Notes under the pieces: model-generated
Seen by the model: only the letters and a program-made list of their open reading frames with translations
The model's database searches: none
Told to the model about the DNA's origin: nothing
Translations under genes and position numbers: made by a program
Virus record (IMG/VR): IMGVR_UViG_3300020201_000020
Span: 1 to 60,060 of that record
Length of the DNA: 60,060 nt
Strand: one strand, 5' to 3'
From: a virus
In this document: positions 32,417-40,850 of the stretch, piece after piece
Layout of the letters: the number at the start of each line of letters is the position of its first letter
Numbering within the stretch: position 1 is the first letter of the stretch

Positions 32417-33189
32417 TGATTAATTTACTACATGGTGATTGCTTAGAGCTTATGAAATCTATTCCCGATAAATCAATTGATATGATTTTAACCGATCCAC
32501 CTTATGGAACTACAGCTTGTAAATGGGATGTAGTAATTCCATTTGAACCAATGTGGATTGAGTTAAAAAGAGTGATTAAAGATAATGGTGCTATCTGTTT
32601 ATTTGGGAGTGAACCTTTTAGTAGTCACCTTAGATTAAGTAATTTAAAGATGTTTAAGTATGACTTAGTTTGGGACAAAATGAGATCGGGAGCAATAGGT
32701 GTTGCGAAGTATCGGCCAATGCCAAGCTTTGAAAACATTATGGTGTTCGGAAAGAGTAAGACTACTTACAATCCTCAAATGAGAATAGGGAAGGCGTATA
32801 TTGACAAGAGGGGTGATGATACTGTCATCGAGAATCTATATGAAAATGCGCATAAGTATGGATTCAATAGTAAAAAAAGCCAGCACAATGAAGGTGTCAG
32901 ATACCCATTAAGTATATTACCTTTCGTTAAGTTTAATACTAAAGGTAATCACCCCACTCAAAAACCCGTTCCATTATTAGAATACCTTATCAAAACATAT
33001 ACATTAGAAAATGAAACAGTATTAGATTTCACAATGGGAAGTGGTTCAACAGGCGTTGCCTGTATTAATTTAAATAGAAACTTTATTGGAATTGAAAAAG
33101 ATGACAAATACTTTGAAATTGGATCAAAAAGAATTAAGGATTGCCTAGATTCAAAGACAGAGATAGCCAGAGAGCGAATAGGTGTTTAA
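32416..33189 (+). CDS. DNA adenine-N6 (or cytosine-N4) methyltransferase
   Basis: A 257-residue amino-methyltransferase. Motif IV is DPPY at residues 27-30; motif I is near the C-terminus (VLDFTMGSGSTG, from residue 203), an order typical of the beta class. NHPTQKPVPLLEYLI is also seen. It looks complete. Phages often keep such enzymes between terminase genes. The target sequence is unknown. It is AT-richer in feel than the flanking late genes, which fits import. Confidence 0.9.
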   Translation: MINLLHGDCLELMKSIPDKSIDMILTDPPYGTTACKWDVVIPFEPMWIELKRVIKDNGAICLFGSEPFSSHLRLSNLKMFKYDLVWDKMRSGAIGVAKYRPMPSFENIMVFGKSKTTYNPQMRIGKAYIDKRGDDTVIENLYENAHKYGFNSKKSQHNEGVRYPLSILPFVKFNTKGNHPTQKPVPLLEYLIKTYTLENETVLDFTMGSGSTGVACINLNRNFIGIEKDDKYFEIGSKRIKDCLDSKTEIARERIGV

Positions 33190-33400
33190 GAAGACAGCGG
33201 CCCAGGTTAAAGCGACTATCATTCTAGGATCAAGGGCCATTCACATAATGCTATTTGGTGGATCTCGCTCGGGAAAAACCTTTAAGATATGCAGGGCAAT
33301 CATCGTACGTGCTTCAAAAACTCAATCAAGACATGCTATTTTAAGACTTAACTTTAATCATTGCAAGACATCGATCTGGATGGACACTCTCCCTAAGGTG
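33182..33400 (+). pseudogene. Large terminase, N-terminal fragment only
   Basis: About 73 residues from GTG 33182. It contains the terminase Walker A region (IMLFGGSRSGKTFKI) and a following block (TSIWMDTLPKV), then breaks off; the frame continues to 33451 through out-of-frame hydrolase sequence. Walker B and nuclease domain are absent, so it cannot package DNA. It is a different terminase family from the complete one at 33715. Confidence 0.75.
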
Positions 33401-33597
33401 ACTTTGAGCTTATGCAATCAGACATTGAAAAGTTCTATTGCAGCGAGTTAGTGTATTTCGCCTACGACAAAGCAGTTCAACACTCTCCATTCAAACTACG
33501 AACCACACTCGGCAGAGAAACAGTTACTCCACAAGACTTCTATAATGCTAAAAAGAAATTCAAACAAATTTGGCATAGTGATGAAATGTCTGCTTAA
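33401..33597 (+). pseudogene. C-terminal fragment of the NlpC/P60-like hydrolase
   Basis: The frame containing ATG 33412 reads FELMQSDIEKFYCSELVYFAY, which holds the catalytic Cys block FYCSEL, then SPFKLRTTLGRETVTPQDF and KKKFKQIWHS, the usual end of YiiX-type enzymes. The catalytic His block is missing. It may be translated from ATG 33412 but should be inactive. Confidence 0.65.
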
Positions 33598-33714
33598 ATT
33601 AAAGAAACGTAGTTCTTTCAGGGCTATGTATTAGGGGTCTTGCAGGTTCTACGTCTTAGGGGTGCAGATGCTTATGAGTCTTCATCCCTAAATTATTAGA
33701 TTGGAATTATTATA
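33598..33714. other. Non-coding gap before large terminase
   Basis: 117 bases with two TTAGGGGT words, a GGTTCTACGTC copy of the dispersed half-site, and TTAGGG ... CCCTAA inverted arms at about 33657-33692. It probably holds the promoter or an operator for the packaging operon; I see no clear -35/-10 pair at normal spacing. Confidence 0.4.
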
Positions 33715-35184
33715 ATGATTGAAGAGATTGAAGACCTTGATGGCATAGAATTTTTAGGTGAGATGGTCGACGACGATATGCTCATGAAGTACGACCTCGC
33801 CCACTTCGCAGAAACCATGTTGAACATGGAAATTTCACAACATCATATTATTTGGGCAAAGATGGTAGCGGAGAATCCGAAGCTAGGAATCAACGCCCCA
33901 CGAGATCACGGTAAATCATTCCTATTCTCATTCGCCTATGTAATCTGGAGAGTCTATTACAATTGGCTCCCCACACAGCTTATGAGTCTGGAAAACTTCA
34001 AGTCAGTCCCGAGAATCTCTATTGGATATATCTTTTCAAACACCGTCGATCAGGCCGTCTTACTTCTCGACCTCGTGAAGCAGGAGGTGGAATCTAACCC
34101 AAGACTTCAGCATCTAGTACCTGCACGTAAAGATGTTTGGTCTAAAACAGCGGTTAAGTTTTCAAACGGTTCTCAAGTTCGAGCAAGAGGTTGGAATCAA
34201 TCTGTGCGAGGAGCCCACCCAGTCTGGATTGTTTGTGACGATGTTTTAAAAGATGAGATTATCTATTCAGAGGTTCAAAGAAAGAAGTACAACGACTATT
34301 TCTTTTCAGCAGTGACACCCATGCTAGTACCATGCGGTCAGCTCATCGTTGTCGGGACACCTATGCATCAAGATGATTTGTATGCACAAATCCAAAAGAC
34401 GGACATCTACGAGTTTAAGAAGTTCAAGGCAATGGAGAACGGAATCGCATTATGGCCTACACGCTATAACCGTCAGATGCTTGAAGCTAGGAAGCGTGAG
34501 GTTGGATCCACACGTTTCGCCCGTGAGTATATGTGTGAGCCAATCACGGATGACACATCGCTATTCACGGAAAGAATTATAAGTCAGTGCTGTGATAATT
34601 TATATGAAATGCCTATTGAGCTTGATGCTGACGATAGGAAAGAACTCAGAATATTTACCGGCGTGGATTTAGCTATCTCGTCAACAGTGGGAGCGGATTA
34701 TACCGTCATTCTAACGATAGGGGTTGATTCAAGGCAGCAAAGATATATTTTAGATATCGTACGAAAGAAGGGACTTCAGATGACCGAGCAGCTGATGCTC
34801 ATTCAAGATGTTTACAAAAGATTCAGACCGCAGAAAATAAAGATCGAGTCTAACGGCTTCCAAAGAGTATTCACGGATCAGCTTACACGAAACACTGACA
34901 TGCCTGTGGAAGCGCACATCACCACACGTATTAATAAGAACTCCCTAGCTGAAGGCGTTCCTTCACTTCAGATTCAATTCGAGAATAGGAAGTTTATCAT
35001 TCCAAGAAAGACGGCACGATGCAGAGAGAAGACCCAGCCTATCATCGACGAGCTTAAAGCCTTCACGTTCACAGATGGAAAGCTACAAGGTCTCGGAACT
35101 CACGACGACTGTGTAATGGCCCTCTGGATAGCTAACTCATGCGTAGGCGAATCAGAATTCTCATTCTCTATGGTAGGCGAGTGA
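33715..35184 (+). CDS. terL: Terminase large subunit
   Basis: A 489-residue packaging motor. ATPase: a deviant Walker A (APRDHGKS, residues 61-68) and Walker B (VWIVCDD, D175, D176), then the coupling motif IVVGTPM. Nuclease: GVDLAIS (D318) and a C-terminal HDDCVMALW. The length is complete. It is the phage's own enzyme and is unrelated to the truncated one just upstream. The weak TTGGA site precedes ATG 33715; the next gene overlaps its stop. Confidence 0.93.
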   Translation: MIEEIEDLDGIEFLGEMVDDDMLMKYDLAHFAETMLNMEISQHHIIWAKMVAENPKLGINAPRDHGKSFLFSFAYVIWRVYYNWLPTQLMSLENFKSVPRISIGYIFSNTVDQAVLLLDLVKQEVESNPRLQHLVPARKDVWSKTAVKFSNGSQVRARGWNQSVRGAHPVWIVCDDVLKDEIIYSEVQRKKYNDYFFSAVTPMLVPCGQLIVVGTPMHQDDLYAQIQKTDIYEFKKFKAMENGIALWPTRYNRQMLEARKREVGSTRFAREYMCEPITDDTSLFTERIISQCCDNLYEMPIELDADDRKELRIFTGVDLAISSTVGADYTVILTIGVDSRQQRYILDIVRKKGLQMTEQLMLIQDVYKRFRPQKIKIESNGFQRVFTDQLTRNTDMPVEAHITTRINKNSLAEGVPSLQIQFENRKFIIPRKTARCREKTQPIIDELKAFTFTDGKLQGLGTHDDCVMALWIANSCVGESEFSFSMVGE

Positions 35185-35381
35185 CGAAGCTTCAGGTTGA
35201 GTTGATGAACTTTCTAACCCTAAATTTAAGCAAGCCACTGAGGGATAAAATATTATCATCAGAGGCAAAAGAAATTGTGAAAGCAGTTGAGCTATTCATT
35301 GTGGCCAACGAATTTAAAAGAACAGAGAAGCAAGAAGACGTTCTGCATCACAACTTCATGAAAGAGATCGAAAAGATTTAA
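35181..35381 (+). CDS. Small protein with C-terminal FMKEIEKI peptide
   Basis: A 66-residue helical protein starting at GTG 35181 over the terminase stop. It ends NFMKEIEKI, the same peptide as the unrelated protein at 19839-20084, although it lies 15 kb away. No start follows within 50 bases, so translation coupling does not explain the ending. Confidence 0.65.
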   Translation: MTKLQVELMNFLTLNLSKPLRDKILSSEAKEIVKAVELFIVANEFKRTEKQEDVLHHNFMKEIEKI

Positions 35382-35439
35382 TTTGCCAAAATTCAGATGA
35401 CAATCCAGACTAGAGTTATAACTAAGCTTGTGGGTGAAA

Positions 35440-35703
35440 ATGATTGGACGATGTATCTGGTTCGATATCAAAAAAGGTTTTGGGTTTATTCGTGGTGAAG
35501 ATCGAATAGACTACTTTGCCCACTACTCAAAAATCCAAGCTAAAGACGGTGAATTCAGAACTCTCGAAGAGAATGAGCAAGTTTCATTTGAGCCATTTAT
35601 GACATTACGACCTGACGGGACAGACAAACCGCAGGCAAAAAATATAACTAGCTTGGAGAGTAAAGATGAGATTGTCAGAGAAGAGTTTCGCAGCTCTATC
35701 TGA
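35440..35703 (+). CDS. Cold-shock domain protein
   Basis: An 87-residue CSD protein that should bind single-stranded RNA or DNA. The RNP-1-like block reads KKGFGFIRG, followed by FAHYSKIQ (in place of the usual FVH), FRTLEENEQVSFEP and a C-terminal strand. GGGTGAAA precedes ATG 35440. Cold-shock proteins act as RNA chaperones; next to a sigma factor it may help switch expression to late genes (inference). Confidence 0.85.
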   Translation: MIGRCIWFDIKKGFGFIRGEDRIDYFAHYSKIQAKDGEFRTLEENEQVSFEPFMTLRPDGTDKPQAKNITSLESKDEIVREEFRSSI

Positions 35704-35727
35704 GGATAGGCCTTTACTTCCATTCAA

Positions 35728-36399
35728 TTGAGTAATGATAAAATAACCCGTTGGGTCAAGATCGTAGTTATGAGACTATTGAGGGAAAAGAATCTCTTCC
35801 ATCTCGATGTGTCCATGCTCGTCTCGGCCGGACTATTCGGCTATTCACAAGCACTCCAAAGATTTGAACCTTCCCGTAAAGTAAAACTAAAGACATTCGC
35901 AGAGTATAGAATTCGTGGCGCAGTCTTGGATGAGGTTAGGAAGATGATTGGAGATGAGCGAGTAAAAAATAAACGTCCGTACCTGGTTAGCACCCATGAC
36001 TTTGAATTTCTCCTTTCAGACGATGGTGAACAGGAAGAACAATTAGGGGTTGAGCTTTTCTTAGAATCACTTCCTTTGGAAACGAGAGACCTGCATATTC
36101 TAAAACTTAAATATATGGGTTACAATCTTAGAGAGATTGCTCAGATCATTGGTGTCTCTAATTCACGAGCTTCCCAGTTAATGGCAAGAGTGAAAAAGAT
36201 AGTTTATGATCACCATGAAGGAACTTTAAAGTTCAAGCTGAAGAAATTTATATGTCCAGCTTGCGGCTCAGAGAACCACTATTCCGATGAAGTTGATAAT
36301 TTTAGATGTGATGTTTGCGACACCGTTGTAGGGATAATAGATGGGTTTCCGATAATTGTTGCAGATTCAATGGGAGAGTTTGATGCCAATGTTTTGTGA
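35728..36399 (+). CDS. Sigma-28 (FliA/WhiG)-like sigma factor with zinc-ribbon tail
   Basis: A 223-residue sigma-70 family protein. Region 2: LVSAGLFGYSQALQRFEPS, then FAEYRIRGAVLDEVRK, typical of the FliA/SigB group. Region 4 helix-turn-helix: LREIAQIIGVSNSRASQL. It is followed by a zinc ribbon (C176, C179, C194, C197) not normal for sigma factors. It would direct host RNA polymerase to phage promoters, probably the late genes that surround it. TTG 35728 is the first usual start; GAGGATAGG lies 10 bases before an ATT at 35722, which is a possible alternative start. Confidence 0.88.
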   Translation: MSNDKITRWVKIVVMRLLREKNLFHLDVSMLVSAGLFGYSQALQRFEPSRKVKLKTFAEYRIRGAVLDEVRKMIGDERVKNKRPYLVSTHDFEFLLSDDGEQEEQLGVELFLESLPLETRDLHILKLKYMGYNLREIAQIIGVSNSRASQLMARVKKIVYDHHEGTLKFKLKKFICPACGSENHYSDEVDNFRCDVCDTVVGIIDGFPIIVADSMGEFDANVL

Positions 36400-37348
36400 T
36401 ATAACCGAAATTGCAGATACGCTTGATGACATGATCGAAAAAGGTCTAGCTATCAAGACAAACCAACAGGAAGACCTTCGTAAAGGTTTGACCTTCGATC
36501 CGTTCAATCCTTCAACCATGCACGAGCAGTCAACCATCTATAACCCTTACAAGTGGGTCGATGATGGTTACATGCCTTACACGGTGGATCATTGGAGAGC
36601 TTTAGGAAAATGCCCAGACAAGGAGAGCTATGCTGAAGTGGTGAAGCTCTACGACATGATCAACTTCAGGGTGTCGGCGTTCAAGTCATTCTCTAAGACA
36701 TTAGACACTGACCTGATCAAAGCTGGCGTTGTTCCCATTGGAACAGTTCACACCTATTCAAACGGTGTTAAATATAAAAAGATGCAGGAAGGTAAATGGG
36801 CACCGGTCAAAGACCTAAGCAAGCCCATGACTGGCCACGACGATATCGAGTCTCATGCTTCAGGCGTGAACAAGATCCAAGATCAAATCAAGTCACGAAC
36901 TAAAGACGATGCGCTCAGTGGCACTATTAAAGAAGAAGCTAAAAGAGAAGCACAGAAGCAAGTCCAAGAAGCCCTCAAGCAGGTGTTTGGTGGCGAGATG
37001 CCGGATGCCCTCAAAAAATACTTTGGAAAGGTCACCCAAGAGAACGACATGAAGGATCAAGAGAACGGAAAAGATGCTCCGACTAAATTGAAGGAAGCAG
37101 AAGAAGGACTCAAGCCTAAGAAGCACCACGTAGCGGTAGACTTCACGCATAACGGCAAAGCCTACAAGCATGAATTCCCGGCCGTCCATGGACATAGCAA
37201 AGAAGACGTTCAGGGTCGTGTAGTCGATATGATCAAAAAGAAACTTCCGGGTGCAGTCATTGGAAAAATTGCTGCCACATCGAAAGACGATGAAAAAGTT
37301 AAAGGACTAAGTCCTAAACAAGTTTGGAAAGATAAAAAGAAAGATTAA
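36383..37348 (+). CDS. Hypothetical portal-neighbour protein
   Basis: About 321 residues. GGAG lies 6 bases before ATG 36383. The C-terminal part (KHHVAVDFTHNGKAYKHEF, then VVDMIKKKLPGAVIGKIAA) looks like a small folded domain; the middle contains GTVHTYSNGVKYKKMQEGKW, related in pattern to HKYI...YVYV-type segments in the 40828 and 44510 proteins. Lys/Glu/Asp-rich. Possibly a minor virion or scaffold component. Confidence 0.65.
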   Translation: MPMFCDITEIADTLDDMIEKGLAIKTNQQEDLRKGLTFDPFNPSTMHEQSTIYNPYKWVDDGYMPYTVDHWRALGKCPDKESYAEVVKLYDMINFRVSAFKSFSKTLDTDLIKAGVVPIGTVHTYSNGVKYKKMQEGKWAPVKDLSKPMTGHDDIESHASGVNKIQDQIKSRTKDDALSGTIKEEAKREAQKQVQEALKQVFGGEMPDALKKYFGKVTQENDMKDQENGKDAPTKLKEAEEGLKPKKHHVAVDFTHNGKAYKHEFPAVHGHSKEDVQGRVVDMIKKKLPGAVIGKIAATSKDDEKVKGLSPKQVWKDKKKD

Positions 37349-37364
37349 AATTTAAGGAGACTAT

Positions 37365-38801
37365 ATGAACCAGCTCGAGAAGTTAGGCATCAAGATCGGC
37401 ACTCAAAAAACCATCGTAGACAACAGGATCCAAAAGTCTGAAGAGAACTATGACGTGTCACTTCAGGTTGTCCGTAAGGGTAACGGGATGTCACCTAGAG
37501 ACATGCTGGACAGACAGCTTTCTAAGGGAAGCAGCCTAGTCTACAAAGAGCCTAAACTAGTTCGCATGAGCAACCACGCAGACGATCAGTTAGACGCTGA
37601 CGATAGCTGGCAGAAGAAACGCCTTGAACAGCAAAACAAAGCTGACGCAGAGTTTGAATACGAGAAAGACTTTAATTATGCCCGTGGATCACACGGCGAA
37701 GAGTTTCATTCAGACGCTTCACTTCCAGACTATGCCATTCATGAAGTGGACAGGGAGTTCGGTGCCGAGTCACGCCCAGCCAAATCTAAAGCACGTCGTG
37801 ATGATTACGTAGGAGATGACCAAGGTGAAAAGCAGTACACCTATAAATCTGAAAACAATCTATTCCTTAAAGCCATTGATGCTTTAGATGATCTAGTCAA
37901 AGCGATTGACCCTTCTGAGAAGATGGCGAAGGACGCAGTTAATATTAAGAAAGAAAAGATGTCTAAGAAGCAGATGAACCTTGTTGCCAACATGCACGAG
38001 AATTCACCAGCGTTCACAGAGAAAAAGAAATCTTATTCAGACGTTGAAAAGGCTAATCCACTATTCCCCATCAAGCCTTCTAAGACGGTTAAAAAAGAGC
38101 CAAAAGATCCTGAAGAAAAGAATATAGAAAGAGAAGAAAGAGGCGAAGCTGAAAAGAGCTGCATGACCAAGTCAGACATTGACGAGCTTTATGATCTAAT
38201 CAAAGGCGGTTCAGTTCAGGAGATTGCCAAGGAAGAGGCGGCAGTTCGAGCTGCCCCAATCGCCAAGTCAGGAAAGTCTGAATATCTTAGACGTTCTCAT
38301 ATTCGTTCAGCCGGACAAGGTGGGCTCGTCTTCGACTTCGGCCCACTAACAGGGAATCCTATCGCCGACAATGCTACGGCCCTATTGAACGCCCATGGCG
38401 ACCAAGTACAGATGAACAATGCCAAGTATCAGTCTTCTGAATATAACAAGGCAATTGACTCATACGTAGAGAAAGGTGACGCAGCTTTTAGTTCTACTAA
38501 TTCTCCATTCAGCAATCTGAGCGGAGCTGCAGACCTAGATAAACCAATGGATCAGCAAGTGGCTGAAGCATTCGCCAAGGGTCTCTTAGATAATGACAAA
38601 TCAACTCCGGCGGTTAAGAATCATCATAACGAAAAACAAATGACCGTTGGTGGCGAAATCGTCAAAGCGACTTCTGAAACAGATGCCGCCTTAATCGAAA
38701 TGATGAAGGCTCAAGGCATGGACTTGTCTGACATGGCAGGGCATGGAGCGGTTGATGCGACAGGTGGTGGAGCTACTAAGGTGATTGCAGGATTGGATTA
38801 A
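37365..38801 (+). CDS. Hypothetical protein upstream of portal
   Basis: A 478-residue, hydrophilic and mostly disordered-looking protein rich in K, E, D and S, with glycine-rich ends (DATGGGATKVIAGLD). AAGGAG precedes ATG 37365. Its place and charge fit an internal head or scaffold protein, but no family was recognised. Confidence 0.65.
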   Translation: MNQLEKLGIKIGTQKTIVDNRIQKSEENYDVSLQVVRKGNGMSPRDMLDRQLSKGSSLVYKEPKLVRMSNHADDQLDADDSWQKKRLEQQNKADAEFEYEKDFNYARGSHGEEFHSDASLPDYAIHEVDREFGAESRPAKSKARRDDYVGDDQGEKQYTYKSENNLFLKAIDALDDLVKAIDPSEKMAKDAVNIKKEKMSKKQMNLVANMHENSPAFTEKKKSYSDVEKANPLFPIKPSKTVKKEPKDPEEKNIEREERGEAEKSCMTKSDIDELYDLIKGGSVQEIAKEEAAVRAAPIAKSGKSEYLRRSHIRSAGQGGLVFDFGPLTGNPIADNATALLNAHGDQVQMNNAKYQSSEYNKAIDSYVEKGDAAFSSTNSPFSNLSGAADLDKPMDQQVAEAFAKGLLDNDKSTPAVKNHHNEKQMTVGGEIVKATSETDAALIEMMKAQGMDLSDMAGHGAVDATGGGATKVIAGLD

Positions 38802-38805
38802 TACT

Positions 38806-40635
38806 ATGGGTTTTGTAAATGAGTTCCTATCTAAGTCGATAGAGTTCTATAAGGAAGAGATTGGCCCATTAAGGTACGATCTTGTTAAGGCTGGGATTCT
38901 AGCACCGGACAAATCGGCGTATGAACCTAAGTCCTCCCTCGTAGACCCTTTTTCTTATGGCCAAGTAAACCAAGGCTACAAAGAGAAATACGGAATCATC
39001 GACTATCAGAAATGTAGACAGATCACATACGCAGACCCAATAGTCGCTTCCATTGTCCAGACACGCTTGAACCAGCTTGCAGCTTTTTCAAAGCCACAGT
39101 CAGACAAGTACAAAGTTGGATACAAGATATCCCTACGTGACAAGGAGAAGACTCCCACGGATGCTGAGAAGAAAAGATGTAAAGAACTCGAGCAGTTCAT
39201 TTATAACTGCGGCGTTCCAGAAAACTTCGAGGACACTCCAGACCTAAGACGTAGAGATAGCTTTGAAACTTTCATGCGTAAGATTGGCCGTGACTCTTTG
39301 ACGTTTGATCAGATCAACTTCGAGGTCATTCCAAGAAACGACGGGAAGCCGTACCAGTTTCAAGCTGTAGACGGTTCAACCATTCGTGTGATCCCAGACA
39401 AGAAGGAACACGCAGAACGATCGTCAGGAAACTATAACGAAAAAAACAACAGGGTCTTCTCCAATGACTTCGGCACGGCCAAGATCTTTAAAGAATTTGA
39501 GCCTAAGAATCCAAAGTTCGCACAAGTAATCAACGGCATCATTCGTCATACATACGACGAGTGGGAGATGGCGTTTGGTGTAAGAAATCCTAGAACAGAT
39601 ATTTTAAGCGCAGGTTACGGCTATTCAGAAATTGAGATGCTTGTCACAACAATCACCTCTCACATGAATGCTGAAACATATAACAGAAAATTCTTCTCGC
39701 AGGGATCTACCATTAAGGGTGTTATGACCTTTGAAGGGAACGTCCCGCCAGATCAATTGGAAGCTTTCCGTAGACAGTGGTATCAGCAAGTGACGGGAGT
39801 GAACAACTCTTGGAGAACGCCGATCATGGCACTTGGGAAAGACTCTAAGCTTAACTGGACTTCACTCCATTCTACTAACAGAGAAATGGAATTTGGTAAG
39901 TGGCTTGAGTATTGTATCAAGACTATTTGCGGTGTGTTTCAAATTGACCCTATTGAAATTGGTTTCGATATTTCAAAGCAAGGCTCTGGAGCTTCAGGTG
40001 GCTCTGGCGGTCTAGGGAACGGGAACCAAGCTGAACGAATGAACTTTTCAAAAGACAAAGGGCTTCTGCCTTTGCTTACGTTTATCGCTTCGCTACTCAA
40101 TGACTACATCGTTTTTAGACTCGATCCAAACTTCGTCCTAGAGTTTGTCGGCCTGAATGGATCAACAGAGAAAGACGACCTCGACAGGGCAGTTCAACAA
40201 GTAAAATCATATAAAACAATTAATGAGATAAGAGCCGAACATGACCTTGAGCCTTTGCCGTCGTTTGAAGAAATTAAAAATCCGGGCGACGTTGTCCTTG
40301 ATCCTTCTCTTCTTAACTTTATCACCAGTCAGATCGCAGCAGCACAAGCTCCTGAAGGTGGAGAACTCGGGCCAGACGGACAACCCCTTGATCCGCAAGC
40401 CGAAGATTCGCCACCAGATATGCAAGAGCCTCAAGACGAAGGCGAACAGGAAGAAGAGCCTGACTACGAATCAATGTCTACTGAAGAGCTGCAAGCTGAG
40501 TTAGATAAGCTTCAAACACCACAAGCTGGCGGTGGAAAACCTCCTGCTAAAGGCAAACAGCCACAGCAGAAGCAACCACAGCCAACTAGAAAGAGCATGA
40601 AGGAATTTAAGAAATCACTGGAGCTAGAACTTTGA
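38806..40635 (+). CDS. Portal protein
   Basis: A 609-residue portal. It shows the sequence order of the family: ADPIVASIVQTRLNQLAAF near residue 80, QINFEVIPRNDGKPYQFQAV, GYGYSEIEMLVTTI, GVMTFEGNVPPDQLEAFR, and the C-terminal Gln/Pro-rich tail. It forms the dodecameric ring through which DNA enters the head and to which terminase docks. Its location after terL and before MuF supports this. ATG 38806; an upstream in-frame TTG is less likely. Confidence 0.9.
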   Translation: MGFVNEFLSKSIEFYKEEIGPLRYDLVKAGILAPDKSAYEPKSSLVDPFSYGQVNQGYKEKYGIIDYQKCRQITYADPIVASIVQTRLNQLAAFSKPQSDKYKVGYKISLRDKEKTPTDAEKKRCKELEQFIYNCGVPENFEDTPDLRRRDSFETFMRKIGRDSLTFDQINFEVIPRNDGKPYQFQAVDGSTIRVIPDKKEHAERSSGNYNEKNNRVFSNDFGTAKIFKEFEPKNPKFAQVINGIIRHTYDEWEMAFGVRNPRTDILSAGYGYSEIEMLVTTITSHMNAETYNRKFFSQGSTIKGVMTFEGNVPPDQLEAFRRQWYQQVTGVNNSWRTPIMALGKDSKLNWTSLHSTNREMEFGKWLEYCIKTICGVFQIDPIEIGFDISKQGSGASGGSGGLGNGNQAERMNFSKDKGLLPLLTFIASLLNDYIVFRLDPNFVLEFVGLNGSTEKDDLDRAVQQVKSYKTINEIRAEHDLEPLPSFEEIKNPGDVVLDPSLLNFITSQIAAAQAPEGGELGPDGQPLDPQAEDSPPDMQEPQDEGEQEEEPDYESMSTEELQAELDKLQTPQAGGGKPPAKGKQPQQKQPQPTRKSMKEFKKSLELEL

Positions 40636-40850
40636 AAGTTAGAATAGAAGCGACTCAAAAAGAATTCGACGCTAAGAGGAAAGCCCTTGGGGAACTTCTT
40701 AGCAAGTCGTCTTCTGAAGTGAAGTTCACAACTCCACGAAGAGGACGCTTCAAGGCCCAGCAAGAAATGCTTAAATATTATGATGATGAATTCAAGAAGT
40801 TACTCGTCGCAATAAAGGCAGACATAGATGAAATCATTAAACAAAACTAG
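40632..40850 (+). CDS. Small hypothetical protein
   Basis: A 72-residue basic helical protein from TTG 40632 (overlapping the portal stop), with GGAG 7 bases upstream. It overlaps the next gene by 23 bases. Function unknown. Confidence 0.6.
   Translation: MKVRIEATQKEFDAKRKALGELLSKSSSEVKFTTPRRGRFKAQQEMLKYYDDEFKKLLVAIKADIDEIIKQN

Larger units (their letters stand above)
32075..33400 (+). mobile_element. About 1.33-kb foreign packaging-gene segment replacing the hydrolase core
   Basis: Three genes in packaging order (small terminase, adenine methyltransferase, 5' part of a large terminase) lie between the two ends of the hydrolase gene. The left boundary is near 32075, the right near 33400, where the terminase frame stops making sense and hydrolase sequence resumes. 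I see no transposase, inverted ends or target duplication, so illegitimate recombination between phages is the best reading; a library or assembly chimera is the alternative. Confidence 0.65.

Noticed and set aside
32075-33400. Insertion sequence or transposon as cause of the broken hydrolase
   Set aside because: No transposase, terminal inverted repeats or target-site duplication are visible; the content is packaging genes.
35397-35498. 33-codon frame MTIQTRVITK... before the cold-shock gene
   Set aside because: No ribosome site, and most of it overlaps the clearly coding cold-shock frame.
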